Positions 32,195 to 41,536 of a DNA stretch of 64,000 nt are shown piece after piece; position 1 is the first letter of the stretch; every line of letters starts with the position of its first letter. This stretch comes from Devosia sp. XK-2. Its GTDB lineage: Bacteria > Pseudomonadota > Alphaproteobacteria > Rhizobiales > Devosiaceae. The DNA lies in the NCBI RefSeq assembly GCF_037113415.1, contig NZ_CP146608.1, positions 1,446,501 through 1,510,500 on the forward strand, given 5' to 3'. Below the pieces are notes generated by a model. That model made no database searches. It saw only the letters and a list, made by a program, of their open reading frames with translations, and had not been told where the DNA came from. A program made the translations under genes and the position numbers.

Positions 32195-33055
32195 CTATTG
32201 AATCCGCTCGCTGGAAAATCCGCGCTCTTCGAGCAGCCTGACCACACTGACCTCACCCGCCAGGTGGGCGGCGCCGACAACCAATAGGGCCCGTTCGTTA
32301 CCATCCAGCATGGCCGCGATCTTTTGGACCCAATTGCGGTTTCTCGTGTCGATGATGCGCGCGACCGTGGCGTCATCGAACCCTTCCATCTGCTCGTCGA
32401 AGGCCAGTCCCAGGTCTTCCGGCTTTCCTTCCAACCAGGCCTCTACCATTGCCTCTATGTCCGATTGCGCCAGATGCAAGCTGTCGAGAGTCGCCTCAAG
32501 CATCGTGATCTGCTCGTCTAGCGTTCCGCCGGAGAGAAAACCCAATTGTTCCGCGCCCGATTCCAGAAATCCCTTCCGGTCGTCCGGCAGTTCGGCAGTG
32601 AGCACCATTTCCACGCCTAGACCTGCTTCAAATCCTGATTGCATGAGCGGGCCAGAGGCCAGCGTGGTTGCCGCCATCCACGGCTTCATGGTCAAGAGGG
32701 CCGGCATTGGTATCCCGTAGTCTTGCGCCGCCGCGCGCACGCGGTCGGTTAGCGCCGGACCGATCTGTTCGCTCAAGAGAATGCCATCTCGATTGAACCC
32801 CAATTCCATCGACAGCGGCATCAGTTCGGCCTGAGCGGCCGCGCTGACGTCTGCTTCAAAATAGATGCGGTCTGCTTTCGACAGAATCTTGTCGAGCGTT
32901 CCCGTTCGCCAGTCGGTATCGGCGCGAAGCATGTGCACCGAGCCAAACAGCCAGATAGCGCTATCGGCGTCGCTGACCTTCCAGATGGCGGGCGCAGCAC
33001 TCGAAGGGGTGACCAGGGCCAGAATGGTGAAAAGGATACTTGCTGTTCTGCGCAT
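32195..33055 (-). CDS. TraB/GumN-family (Tiki-like) exported protein, active-site motifs intact
   Basis: This 286-residue protein has a signal peptide (about residues 1-20, ending SSA) and the TraB/GumN fold. The two GxxH signatures are present: GSVH ending at H41 and GAAH ending at H264, along with the conserved acidic residue in YFEADV (E67). In the related Tiki proteases these residues form the metal site, so a metal-dependent peptidase role in the periplasm is possible but unproven for bacteria. It lies 104 bases downstream of a paralog on the same strand and shares its length, its TGTLDK segment and the final region RLLEERGF. Confidence 0.85.
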   Translation of the reverse strand: MRRTASILFTILALVTPSSAAPAIWKVSDADSAIWLFGSVHMLRADTDWRTGTLDKILSKADRIYFEADVSAAAQAELMPLSMELGFNRDGILLSEQIGPALTDRVRAAAQDYGIPMPALLTMKPWMAATTLASGPLMQSGFEAGLGVEMVLTAELPDDRKGFLESGAEQLGFLSGGTLDEQITMLEATLDSLHLAQSDIEAMVEAWLEGKPEDLGLAFDEQMEGFDDATVARIIDTRNRNWVQKIAAMLDGNERALLVVGAAHLAGEVSVVRLLEERGFSSERIQ

Positions 33056-33159
33056 GCGCTCTCCAGTTATCTGGGCAAGGGAAGTCCTGGATCAGCGGCA
33101 GCGATCTGCATCAAACATCTCGCCTGGAGCTGCGTCCCATTACACCGCCCAAATACGAG

Positions 33160-34020
33160 CTACTGAAGTCTCGATACCGTAAAACCGCGGGCCTCGATCA
33201 ATCGGATCAGGCTGGTATCGCCGACCAAGTTCTCGATGTCGATAACCATCAGACTCTGTTGATCTGCTGCGAGCATGTCCTGAATCTGATCCGTCCAGGT
33301 GCGCTTGCGTCTCAGCCAAATACCGTCACCGGAATATCCAGCACCCAGCTTGCCAGCATGCAGCAACCCAAGTCCCTCTGGGTCACCATTGGCCCAGGCC
33401 AGCACGAGGTCATCGAGATCGGCGCGCGGGACTTCGGCATAGACCAATGCGCCCTCCAGCATGGCGGCCTGTTCGTCATCCGTGATAGTGGTCGACATGT
33501 CGGCCTGGCTCTCAGGAGTTTCCAGATAGCCCAGGCGTTCGCCTGGAATTGAGACTTCCAATACCGCTTGTACCCCGGTTTCCTGGTGGTATCCGGCGGC
33601 GGCGTCAGCAGCGGAAGCAATTGTGGAGGCCGCCAATGTCCGCTGCATCGTGAGGAGGTAGGCCATGTCAAGCGAGAATTTGGCGGCAGCGTCGCGCACG
33701 CGCTGCATGGTGCCGGGGTCAACATGATCACTCAGTAGGGTGTTGTCTTGATTGAAACTCATCCTCATGACCAGCGGTAGCAACGTCGCTGGGTCGGCGT
33801 TGGTGTAAGTCACCTCAAAATAGACGAGGTCTGCCTTGGACAAAGTCTTATCCAGTGTCCCAGTGCGCCACTCAATGTAATCCGGAAGTCGGTAAACGGA
33901 CCCAAATATCCAGACGGAACTGTCTTCGTCGCTGACTTTCCAGAGGGCCGGCGCGGCCGCCGACGGCAAGATTGCAAGGACTAGGAAGACAAAGGTAAGG
34001 GTGGCACGAAGCAGCATCAA
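33160..34020 (-). CDS. TraB/GumN-family paralog lacking both signature histidines (likely pseudoenzyme)
   Basis: This 286-residue exported protein is clearly related to its neighbour: APALWKVSDEDSSVWIFGSV, EWRTGTLDKTLSKADLVYFE and LIRLIEARGF match segment for segment. Both key histidines are gone. The first motif reads GSVY (Y43) and the second reads DIEN (N264) where the neighbour has GAAH. The acidic residue in YFE (E69) is kept. The frame is intact, with a clean signal peptide ending SAA, so this looks like a preserved non-catalytic protein and not a decayed gene. A binding or regulatory partner role for the neighbour is a natural guess. Confidence 0.8.
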   Translation of the reverse strand: MMLLRATLTFVFLVLAILPSAAAPALWKVSDEDSSVWIFGSVYRLPDYIEWRTGTLDKTLSKADLVYFEVTYTNADPATLLPLVMRMSFNQDNTLLSDHVDPGTMQRVRDAAAKFSLDMAYLLTMQRTLAASTIASAADAAAGYHQETGVQAVLEVSIPGERLGYLETPESQADMSTTITDDEQAAMLEGALVYAEVPRADLDDLVLAWANGDPEGLGLLHAGKLGAGYSGDGIWLRRKRTWTDQIQDMLAADQQSLMVIDIENLVGDTSLIRLIEARGFTVSRLQ

Positions 34021-34113
34021 TTGTTTCCATTTGGTCGTGTCACCTTATCGCCAAAAAACAAAGCGCCGCAATCTCTTGCGGCGCGAGCACGAATCAAACC
34101 GTGAAGTGCGGGT

Positions 34114-34419
34114 TCAATGCGTCCAGGGCGTCTTGCGGTCCGAGCGGAAATTGTCCGGGTAGCTCACGCGCTTGGGCGTCGGCTCGTGCACGGGCTGCAC
34201 CGAATAGGGGATGCCATTGCGCTGTGCGTAAGCTTCGGCGGCCTCGAGCGTCTCGAACGACAGGCGCACCTGCTGATTCATGTCGGAGCTGCTCGTATAG
34301 CCCATCAAAGGGTCGATGCTGCGCGGTGTGGTCGATTCATGCACCAGCACCCATTGCTTGGTTTTGCCCTTGCCGGATTGCATGGCATTACGGGCGGGGC
34401 GGTAGATACGGGCAGTCAT
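34114..34419 (-). CDS. ETC complex I subunit (NDUFS4-type accessory subunit)
   Basis: This 101-residue protein opens MTARIYRPARNAMQSGKGKTKQWVLVHE and includes the family segment DPLMGYTSSSDMNQQVRLSFETLEAAEAYA, ending in KRVSYPDNFRSDRKTPWTH. This is the ETC_C1 (NDUFS4/18-kDa) subunit of NADH dehydrogenase that alphaproteobacteria share with mitochondria. It stabilises the peripheral arm of complex I. As in many alphaproteobacteria, it is encoded away from the main nuo operon. Confidence 0.92.
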   Translation of the reverse strand: MTARIYRPARNAMQSGKGKTKQWVLVHESTTPRSIDPLMGYTSSSDMNQQVRLSFETLEAAEAYAQRNGIPYSVQPVHEPTPKRVSYPDNFRSDRKTPWTH

Positions 34420-34508
34420 GCAAAGTCCTCAACACGATGCACAGCATCGGACCGAAAAGTGCAACGCGGTTCTCGGGCAATCCGATGCGCCAGGAATATC
34501 GATGCGAA

Positions 34509-34585
34509 TGGTCGGAGTACAAAGATTCGAACTTTGGACCCCCGGTTCCCAAAACCGGTGCTCTACCAGGCTGAGCTACACTCCG
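34509..34585 (-). tRNA. tRNA-Pro (TGG)
   Basis: Minus-strand cloverleaf with acceptor stem CGGAGTG/TACTCCG, anticodon TGG, T-loop GTTCGAATC and encoded CCA at 34509-34511. Confidence 0.95.
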
Positions 34586-34687
34586 ACATCGCAACCTCCA
34601 GTTAGCGTGTTCCCTGATATAGGGCAAGCCTATCCATTCGATAACATCGGGCATTGACGCTTCGGCACGGGGATATCAAACAAGGCT

Positions 34688-35440
34688 ATGTTCGACCTGA
34701 CCAAACGCTGGCCTTTCGGCCTCGATCGGAAAAACTGGCCAAACCAGCTCGCCTGGCTGCTGCTTGGGCTGTTCCTGCTCCTATTTGTTGATGCCTGGGT
34801 CTCCCAATCGGCCCAAAGCTGGCCCGATATTTGGCGCCAGCCCTTCGCCTTCATCACCGATTTCGGTCTGTCAGACTGGGTGCTGTTGCCCTCGCTCATC
34901 GTTTTTGTTGTGTCCATCATCACCGTCAGGCTGCTCCGGCCCGGCTTTTATAAGCGCGTCAGTTGGGAAATCGCACTCGTCTCCAGCTTCATTTTTGTGG
35001 GCGTTGGCGCTCCAGGCCTGTTGACCAACCTGCTCAAGCGCTTCTTCGGCCGCGGCCGCCCGAGTCAGTTCGACGAGAGCGGCGCGTTCTCTTTCCAGCA
35101 ATTTCTCAACGACTGGACCTTTCAGAGCTTCCCGTCCGGGCACGCAACGACCGCCATGGCGGTGGCCTTTGTCATCGGCTTCATGGCGCCGCGCTTCTTC
35201 AGCTTGATTCTCGTCGTCAGTCTGGCAACAGGCGTGTCGCGGATCGTCATCGGCATGCATTATCCCACCGACGTGTTGGCGGGCTTTGCCATCGGGCTTA
35301 TCGGCGCCTATGCGGTCCGCAATGTCTATGCCGGGCGGCGTTGGCTTTTCGCCAACCAGGCCGATGGCTCGGTGCGGTTCCGGGGCACGCCCAATCTGCG
35401 CCGCGCCTGGCGCCGCCGTACTCAGCGCGCGCGCCGATAG
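34688..35440 (+). CDS. PAP2-family phosphatase
   Basis: This 250-residue membrane protein has about five or six helices and the three PAP2 motifs: KRFFGRGRP, FPSGHATTA, and SRIVIGMHYPTDVLAG. The family removes phosphate from lipids such as undecaprenyl pyrophosphate, phosphatidylglycerol phosphate or lipid A; the substrate cannot be told here. The C-terminal about 35 residues are arginine-rich. Its last 19 bases overlap the convergent cystathionine beta-lyase-like gene. Confidence 0.9.
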   Translation: MFDLTKRWPFGLDRKNWPNQLAWLLLGLFLLLFVDAWVSQSAQSWPDIWRQPFAFITDFGLSDWVLLPSLIVFVVSIITVRLLRPGFYKRVSWEIALVSSFIFVGVGAPGLLTNLLKRFFGRGRPSQFDESGAFSFQQFLNDWTFQSFPSGHATTAMAVAFVIGFMAPRFFSLILVVSLATGVSRIVIGMHYPTDVLAGFAIGLIGAYAVRNVYAGRRWLFANQADGSVRFRGTPNLRRAWRRRTQRARR

Positions 35441-36609
35441 CGGTCCAGGGCATCGGCGAGATCGGCCTTCAGGTCCTCAATGCCTTCAAACCCGACATGG
35501 ACGCGGAACAGGTTGCCCGGCTCGCTCCAGGGAACTGCTGTGCGTGCCTTGGTGATCGTTACCGGCAGGCATAGGCTCTCATAGCCGCCCCATGAATAGC
35601 CCATGCTGAAAACCTGCATGTGATCGACAAAGGCCGCCACCGCGGCCCTGGGTGCTGGCTTAAGGATAAAGGAAAACAGACTGCCCGCCCCGGAAAAGTC
35701 ACGCTGCCACAGTGCATGATCGGGATGTGAGGGCAGGGCGGGATGCAGCACTTTCTCCACCTCGTCCTGCGTCTCGAGCCAGCTTGCGACATCGAGCGCG
35801 CGGTGCTGGTGCTCCTTCATGCGGAGGGCCAGCGTGCGCAGACCGCGCGCGACCTGGAACGCCTCGTCTCCCGAGGTGAAAAAGCCAAGTAGGGCGCGAA
35901 TGCGTTCGACGTCCTCCCATGCCTCTTCGGTCGTCGAGATCGTGCCGGCAAAGGCATCGGAGTGCCCGACGAACATCTTGGTCGCCGCATGCACCACAAT
36001 GTCGGCGCCCAGCGCGATGGGGCGATGATAAAGCGGACTGGCCCAGCTATTGTCGACAATGAGCCTGGCGCCTCCGGCATGAGCGGCGGCCGCCAGGGCC
36101 GGAATATCCTGGATCTCGAATGTCAGCGATCCCGGACTTTCCGCCAGAACAGCCCGGGTATTGGGCTGCATCAGGTCGGATAGTCCCGCGCCGATACGCG
36201 GATCGTAGAAGCGGACGCTGACCCCCATACGTTCGAGGAATCCGTCGGCGAACTTGCGGCCCGGTTCATAGGCGCTGTCCGTGATAAGCACGTCGTCGCC
36301 CGCCTGGACGCAAGACATTAGAGCAATGGTTATGGCGGCCAGCCCGGATGGCACCAATCTGGTCCGATAAGCGCCTTCCAATTCGCTCACCACCGCTTCC
36401 ACTGATTCCGTGGTCGGGTTGCCGGCGCGGCCATAGAGGTAAGGCTGCGACTGCGCCTCCAGATCGGACAAGGTTTTGAACAGGACAGTTGAGCCGCGAT
36501 AAACCGGCGTGTTCACGAAGCCGAACTGATTGTCGGGATTTCGTCCAGTGTGGGTGAGAGCGGTTTCGATCGAGTGTGTGCGGGGCGAAGTGGGCGATCT
36601 GTCGGACAT
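35422..36609 (-). CDS. metC: Cystathionine beta-lyase-like PLP enzyme
   Basis: This 395-residue enzyme belongs to the Cys/Met metabolism PLP family. The substrate-side YGRAGNPTTESVEAVVSELEGA block and the PLP lysine in HAATK (K211, followed by MFVGHSD) are clear, as are DNSWASPLYHRP and the late SMGYSWGGYESL. The SWGG(Y/F)ESL pattern favours cystathionine beta-lyase (homocysteine from cystathionine) over gamma-synthase. It stands alone, divergent from aapJ across about 220 bases in which I saw no recognisable riboswitch. Confidence 0.85.
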   Translation of the reverse strand: MSDRSPTSPRTHSIETALTHTGRNPDNQFGFVNTPVYRGSTVLFKTLSDLEAQSQPYLYGRAGNPTTESVEAVVSELEGAYRTRLVPSGLAAITIALMSCVQAGDDVLITDSAYEPGRKFADGFLERMGVSVRFYDPRIGAGLSDLMQPNTRAVLAESPGSLTFEIQDIPALAAAAHAGGARLIVDNSWASPLYHRPIALGADIVVHAATKMFVGHSDAFAGTISTTEEAWEDVERIRALLGFFTSGDEAFQVARGLRTLALRMKEHQHRALDVASWLETQDEVEKVLHPALPSHPDHALWQRDFSGAGSLFSFILKPAPRAAVAAFVDHMQVFSMGYSWGGYESLCLPVTITKARTAVPWSEPGNLFRVHVGFEGIEDLKADLADALDRYRRAR

Positions 36610-36828
36610 GATTCGGTATTGCTCAAAAACGGTTCACGTAATGCGTCTGGCTAAAAAAGAGACAGACTCGCTGCCTCAACGCGCCTTCTGCCCTTGACGT
36701 TAGGGACAATTGAAGGTTGCATGCTTAGCAGCATCCAAACCGCGCTCAAAGCGGTGGTGCTCTCGGGGCCGCGGGAACAATGGTCGGTTCCGAAACACAG
36801 GGTCAGGAAACAAAAGGCAAAAATACAA

Positions 36829-37845
36829 ATGCAAAAAGCGCTCGTATCGATCGCAATCGCGGCCTCCTTGGGCCTCGGCGCGACGGCTGCTAATGCGGCC
36901 ATCCTCGATGACGTGAAGGCCAAGGGCTACATCCAATGCGGTGTTACCGGTGGTGTTCCGGGTTTCTCCGCGCCCGATTCCAACAATGTCTGGACCGGCC
37001 TTGAAGTCGACTTCTGCCGTGCCATGGCTGCGGCAATCTTCAAGGATGCCGACGCTGTCCGCTACACTTCGCTGACCAGCCAGGAGCGCTTCACCGCGCT
37101 GTCTGCCGGTGAAATCGACGTTCTGTCGCGTACCACCACTTGGACAATGAGCCGCGATACCCAGCTCGGCATCAGCTTTGTCGGCACCATGTTCTATGAC
37201 GGTCAGGGCTTTATGGTGCGTAAGGCCGACGGCATTACCTCTGCTCTGGATCTGAGCGGCGCCGCCATCTGCATCGAGTCCGGCACCACCACCGAGCTCA
37301 ACGCTGCTGACTACTTTGCCGCCAATGGCATGGAGTTCAACACCGTCGTGTTCGTCGATCAGGACGAAGTGGTGAAGGCCTATGAGGATGGCCGCTGCGA
37401 CGTCTACACCACTGACTCCTCGGCTCTGGCCGCTGAACGCTCCAAGTTCGCCGATCCGTCCGAGCATGTCATTCTGCCCGAAATCATCTCCAAGGAACCC
37501 CTTGGCCCGGTGGTTCGCGCTGGTGATACCCAGTGGTTCAACATTGCCCGCTGGACCTATTTCGCACTGCTCGAAGCGGAAGAGCTTGGCGTCAGCTCGG
37601 CCAATGTCGATGAAATGCTCGGTTCGGACAATCCGGCCATCAAGCGCCTTCTGGGCGTTGAAGGCGAGTTCGGCACTCCGTTGGGGATCGACAACGATTG
37701 GGCCTATCAGATCGTCAAGCTGGTCGGCAACTACGCCGAGTCCTATGAAAAGCATGTCGGTCCGGACACCCCGATCGGTCTGGAACGCGGTCTGAACGCC
37801 CTGTGGACCGACGGCGGCATCCAATACGCCCCGCCGATCCGCTAA
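36829..37845 (+). CDS. aapJ: General L-amino-acid ABC importer binding protein AapJ
   Basis: This 338-residue exported protein has a signal peptide over about residues 1-23 (ending ANA) and the AapJ pattern DVKAKGYIQCGVTGGVPGFSAPD, DFCRAMAAAIF, LSRTTTWTMSRDT and the C-terminal IQYAPPIR. It collects a wide range of L-amino acids in the periplasm. The start at 36829 fits the signal peptide; an upstream in-frame ATG at 36694 is rejected. It is followed by a strong terminator-like hairpin, as expected for a binding protein made in excess of its permeases. Confidence 0.93.
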   Translation: MQKALVSIAIAASLGLGATAANAAILDDVKAKGYIQCGVTGGVPGFSAPDSNNVWTGLEVDFCRAMAAAIFKDADAVRYTSLTSQERFTALSAGEIDVLSRTTTWTMSRDTQLGISFVGTMFYDGQGFMVRKADGITSALDLSGAAICIESGTTTELNAADYFAANGMEFNTVVFVDQDEVVKAYEDGRCDVYTTDSSALAAERSKFADPSEHVILPEIISKEPLGPVVRAGDTQWFNIARWTYFALLEAEELGVSSANVDEMLGSDNPAIKRLLGVEGEFGTPLGIDNDWAYQIVKLVGNYAESYEKHVGPDTPIGLERGLNALWTDGGIQYAPPIR

Positions 37846-37859
37846 GCTGATCCAGTCGG

Positions 37860-37891
37860 TCCGGCGCTCCCAGTGGAGCGCCGGATTCTTT
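37860..37891 (+). terminator. Terminator or attenuator after aapJ
   Basis: TCCGGCGCTCC (37860-37870) pairs perfectly with GGAGCGCCGGA (37875-37885), followed by TTCTTT. It lies inside the aap operon, so it probably terminates only part of the transcripts. Confidence 0.8.
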
Positions 37892-37952
37892 GGCCTTGCC
37901 GGCGCGCCCCTGGCGCGCGCGGCAGGCAATGGCGGCTAAGGGACAGCCACAC

Positions 37953-39491
37953 ATGACGACACTCGAAGCGGGGCAGAGAACTGCCCCAAGGGCAAGCTTT
38001 TTCAACGATCCGGTGATCCGCGGGATCATCTATCAGATCGTTGTTGCTGCCCTCCTGGTAGGCTTTATTTTCTGGATTATCGGAAACACAGCCGCCAACC
38101 TCGCAGCGCAAAATAAGACCACTGGTTTCGACTTTCTCTGGCGGACCGCCGGTTTCGACATCAGTTTCTCGCTCCTTCCATGGTCGCGCGCCTCCTATTA
38201 TTGGGAAGCGTTCCTGGTAGGCATACTCAACACCCTGCTGGTTGCAGTGGCCGGCATTATTTTCGCCACGATGCTTGGTTTCACCATCGGCATCGCGCGG
38301 CTGAGCTCCAACTTCATCGTTTCGCGCCTGGCCGCGGTCTATGTTGAGATCATCCGCAACATCCCGCTCCTGCTGCAGCTTTTCTTTTGGTACTTCGCGG
38401 TCCTCAAGGCGATGCCAGCGGTGCGCGAATCCATCCAGCTTCCCTTCGATTCCTTCATCAACCAGCGCGGCATCATGGTGCCCAAGCCCACACCGGATCA
38501 GGAATTCACCTGGGTTGCCGTTGCCTTGGTTCTGTCGTTGGTGGCGGCAGTCGCTATCGGTGTTTGGGCCACCCGGACGCGCACGTTGACTGGGCACTAT
38601 CCATCACCGCTCGTACTCCTGGGCAAGGCCGCAGATGCCTGCGTCACCTTCCTTCTGGCCTTCGGTGCGCTCTATCTGGTGCTTGGAGTTCTCTTCCCGG
38701 TGATGGGGGCGCCCCTTCTCGCCGGGATTGTTGCCCTCGCGGTCGCGGTGGCCTCGGTTACCCGCTTCGCCCCGATTGCACGCGGCGTGCTTGTCTTCGT
38801 CATAGCCTTTTTTGTCATCGACGCGCTTGTGGGCGCCATGTTCCCCTGGGCTCCAGGGCTGCTCGCAAGCCTTGCCAGTGCGGCAATCGCCATGCTGATC
38901 GCGTACAATTCCTATATCGGTGCCTTGGAACGTCCACCGAGCGAAGCGCGTTTCCCGCTGGCCCTCCTGGTTCTGATCGTCGTCGGTGTTCCGGCGCTGC
39001 TCTACTGGGTGACCGGCGCCAGTCTGACCTTTGAAGTGCCGGTGCTGGAACGCTTCAACTTCAAGGGTGGCCTGCAATTGCCGCCCGAATTCGTGGCTCT
39101 GCTTTTTGGCCTGACCCTCTACACCGCCTCGTTCATTGCCGAGACGGTTCGTGCCGGCATTCTGGCCGTGAACAGGGGCCAGACTGAGGCTGCTCAGTCC
39201 CTTGGCCTTAAGGAAGGTGACCGGCTGCGTCTGGTTATTGTTCCACAGGCCATGCGGGTAATCGTTCCGCCGCTCACCAGCCAGTATTTGAACCTGACGA
39301 AGAACTCTTCGCTGGGCGCCGCTATCGGCTATCCCGAACTGGTCAATGTGTTCTCGGGCACGGCCTTGAATCAGACAGGGCGAGCCATTGAGTGTATCGC
39401 GATGACCATGGCGGTCTACCTGACGCTGTCGCTTCTGACCTCGGCGATCATGAACTGGTACAATGGCCGCGTGCGGCTGGTGGAACGGTAG
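37953..39491 (+). CDS. aapQ: General L-amino-acid ABC importer permease AapQ with extra membrane segments
   Basis: This 512-residue permease matches AapQ at both ends. The N-terminal part has RNIPLLLQLFFWYFAVL, and the C-terminal part has LTLYTASFIAETVRAGILAVNRGQTEAAQSLGL and PPLTSQYLNLTKNSSLGAAIGYPEL. Known AapQ proteins are about 400 residues. The extra about 110 residues (roughly 215-326) form about four hydrophobic stretches inserted in the central loop, before the usual SLTFEVPVLERFNFKGG. No frameshift is seen and the downstream motifs are intact. AAGGGA precedes the ATG at 37953. Confidence 0.92.
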   Translation: MTTLEAGQRTAPRASFFNDPVIRGIIYQIVVAALLVGFIFWIIGNTAANLAAQNKTTGFDFLWRTAGFDISFSLLPWSRASYYWEAFLVGILNTLLVAVAGIIFATMLGFTIGIARLSSNFIVSRLAAVYVEIIRNIPLLLQLFFWYFAVLKAMPAVRESIQLPFDSFINQRGIMVPKPTPDQEFTWVAVALVLSLVAAVAIGVWATRTRTLTGHYPSPLVLLGKAADACVTFLLAFGALYLVLGVLFPVMGAPLLAGIVALAVAVASVTRFAPIARGVLVFVIAFFVIDALVGAMFPWAPGLLASLASAAIAMLIAYNSYIGALERPPSEARFPLALLVLIVVGVPALLYWVTGASLTFEVPVLERFNFKGGLQLPPEFVALLFGLTLYTASFIAETVRAGILAVNRGQTEAAQSLGLKEGDRLRLVIVPQAMRVIVPPLTSQYLNLTKNSSLGAAIGYPELVNVFSGTALNQTGRAIECIAMTMAVYLTLSLLTSAIMNWYNGRVRLVER

Positions 39492-39500
39492 GAGCGCGCC

Positions 39501-40628
39501 ATGAGTGATATCAGCTTCGTCCGATCCGATATGATCGACAGCCGTCCGGCACCACAACGGACCACCGGTGCGGTCGCCTGGATGCGAACGAACCTCTTTG
39601 CAACGCCGCTCGATACGCTTCTGACGGCACTGGGCGTTGTATTCCTGCTGTGGGTCGTACCCCCGCTGTTCAATTTCTTCCTGGGACACGCTGTGTTTCC
39701 GGGTGGAACGGTCGAACAGTGCCGCGATCCCAGTGCAGGAGCATGTTGGGCTTACATTTCTTCGGAAATGGAGTTCTTCATTTACGGGTTCTATGACATC
39801 CCCGAACAATGGCGCGCCAATATCGTCTTCGCTCTAGGGGCGCTGCTGTTCATCCCACTGTTGATCCCGCAGGCGCCTTACAAGCGGCTCAATGCCATTC
39901 TGCTGCTCGTCGCCTACCCCATTGTCAGCTATTTTCTGCTGGCCGGTGGCGTATTTGGCCTCAAAGTGATCCACACCGAAAAATGGGGCGGCCTTCTGGT
40001 TACCCTCATTCTTTCGGTGATCGGCATCACCTTGTCTTTCCCGCTCGGGATCGTCTTGGCATTGGGCCGCCAATCGCAGATGCCGATTATCAAGACGGTC
40101 TGCGTGGCATTCATCGAGCTGGTGCGTGCCGTGCCGCTGATCACCGTGCTGTTCATGGCATCGATCATGCTGCCGCTCTTCATGCCGCAAGGCACGACAG
40201 TCGACAAATTCCTGCGGGCACTTGTCGGTGTGACCCTGTTCACCTCCGCCTATATGGCCGAAGTGGTGCGCGGCGGCCTCCAGGCCATCCCGCGCGGGCA
40301 ATATGAAGCGGCGGCGTCATTGGGGCTAAGCTACTGGAAGCAGATGTATTTCATCATCCTGCCGCAGGCTCTCAAGCACGTCATACCGGGTATCGTGAAT
40401 AGCTCTATCGCGCTCTTCAAGGATACTTCCCTTGTTTACATTGTCGGCATGAAAGACCTGCTCGAAGCGGTCAAGACCAAGAACGACTCCGCTCTCGAGT
40501 GGCAGTCGGCCAATACGGCAACCACCGGCTATATCTTCGCCGCAATGGTTTTCTGGGTGTTCTGTTTCGGCATGTCCCGATACTCCATCTTCATGGAGCA
40601 TCGTCTCCATACCGGACATAAAAGGTAG
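39501..40628 (+). CDS. aapM: General L-amino-acid ABC importer permease AapM
   Basis: This 375-residue partner permease carries [26 protein letters not shown] and the EAA loop [45 protein letters not shown], followed by [16 protein letters not shown]. Together with AapQ it forms the amino-acid channel. It starts nine bases after aapQ with AGGAGC before the ATG. Its size fits the family, in contrast to AapQ. Confidence 0.93.
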   Translation: MSDISFVRSDMIDSRPAPQRTTGAVAWMRTNLFATPLDTLLTALGVVFLLWVVPPLFNFFLGHAVFPGGTVEQCRDPSAGACWAYISSEMEFFIYGFYDIPEQWRANIVFALGALLFIPLLIPQAPYKRLNAILLLVAYPIVSYFLLAGGVFGLKVIHTEKWGGLLVTLILSVIGITLSFPLGIVLALGRQSQMPIIKTVCVAFIELVRAVPLITVLFMASIMLPLFMPQGTTVDKFLRALVGVTLFTSAYMAEVVRGGLQAIPRGQYEAAASLGLSYWKQMYFIILPQALKHVIPGIVNSSIALFKDTSLVYIVGMKDLLEAVKTKNDSALEWQSANTATTGYIFAAMVFWVFCFGMSRYSIFMEHRLHTGHKR

Positions 40629-40633
40629 CCAAC

Positions 40634-41434
40634 ATGTCTGAAGTTACCCAAACCGCCGAGGAGCGGGCGATCAATACCAGCCAGATGAAGGTCTCGGATA
40701 CCGAGGTCGCCATCGAGGTCATCGACATGCACAAATGGTATGGCGATTTCCACGTCCTGCGCGACATCAATCTCCGGGTCATGAAGGGCGAACGCATCGT
40801 TATCGCCGGCCCCTCGGGCTCCGGTAAATCGACGCTTATCCGCTGCATCAACCGACTTGAAGAGCATCAGGAAGGTCAGATCATCGTCAACGGGACGGAG
40901 CTGACAGCCGACCTCAAGCGCATCGACGAGGTGCGCCGCGAGGTTGGCATGGTGTTCCAGCACTTCAATCTGTTTCCACATCTGACCATTCTCCAGAACC
41001 TGACACTGGCGCCCATCTGGGTGCGCGGTGTGCCCAAGGCCGAAGCCGAGGCGATGGCCATGCACTATCTGGAGCGCGTCAAGATTCCCGAACAGGCCAA
41101 CAAATATCCCGGTCAGCTCTCGGGCGGCCAGCAGCAGCGTGTGGCCATTGCCCGCTCGCTCTGTATGCAGCCCAAGATCATGCTGTTTGATGAGCCGACA
41201 TCTGCGCTTGACCCCGAAATGGTCAAGGAAGTGCTCGAGGTAATGATCAGCCTTGCGGAAGAAGGCATGACCATGATCTGCGTGACCCACGAAATGGGTT
41301 TTGCCCGCCAGGTCGCCAATCGCGTCATCTTCATGGATCAGGGTCAGATCATCGAAGAGAACGAACCCGAGGCGTTCTTCTCCAATCCGCAGCATGAGCG
41401 CACACAGCTCTTCCTGAGCCAGATCCTGCATTAG
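40634..41434 (+). CDS. aapP: General L-amino-acid ABC importer ATPase AapP
   Basis: This 266-residue ATPase has [16 protein letters not shown], Walker [11 protein letters not shown]-loop [12 protein letters not shown], signature [15 protein letters not shown], Walker [17 protein letters not shown] and switch VTHEMGFAR. This is the GlnQ/AapP type of amino-acid ATPase. It follows aapM by five bases and is followed by an intrinsic terminator. Confidence 0.94.
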   Translation: MSEVTQTAEERAINTSQMKVSDTEVAIEVIDMHKWYGDFHVLRDINLRVMKGERIVIAGPSGSGKSTLIRCINRLEEHQEGQIIVNGTELTADLKRIDEVRREVGMVFQHFNLFPHLTILQNLTLAPIWVRGVPKAEAEAMAMHYLERVKIPEQANKYPGQLSGGQQQRVAIARSLCMQPKIMLFDEPTSALDPEMVKEVLEVMISLAEEGMTMICVTHEMGFARQVANRVIFMDQGQIIEENEPEAFFSNPQHERTQLFLSQILH

Positions 41435-41458
41435 GTTCCCGATATAGGCCAAAAACTG

Positions 41459-41492
41459 GGGGTCACGCCGGGCTTCGGCTTGACCCCTTTTG
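41459..41492 (+). terminator. Intrinsic terminator after aapP
   Basis: GGGGTCA (41459-41465) pairs with TGACCCC (41481-41487), with a smaller inner stem, followed by TTTTGT. It separates aapP from the second binding-protein gene. Confidence 0.8.
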
Positions 41493-41536
41493 TATGTCGT
41501 CCAATATGATCGGTGGGAAGTGGAAGGCCGTGTCGG

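Noticed and set aside
36610..36828. Possible SAM-type riboswitch between metC and aapJ (GCTAAAAAAG on the plus strand)
   Set aside because: Only the short A-rich string recalls SAM-II; the expected pseudoknot arms are absent on either strand.
38604..39809. A 401-residue minus-strand frame opposite aapQ and aapM
   Set aside because: Considered because of the unusual AapQ insert, but its sequence is a His/Gln/Arg-rich mirror frame without motifs, and the plus-strand frame stays open with permease motifs on both sides.
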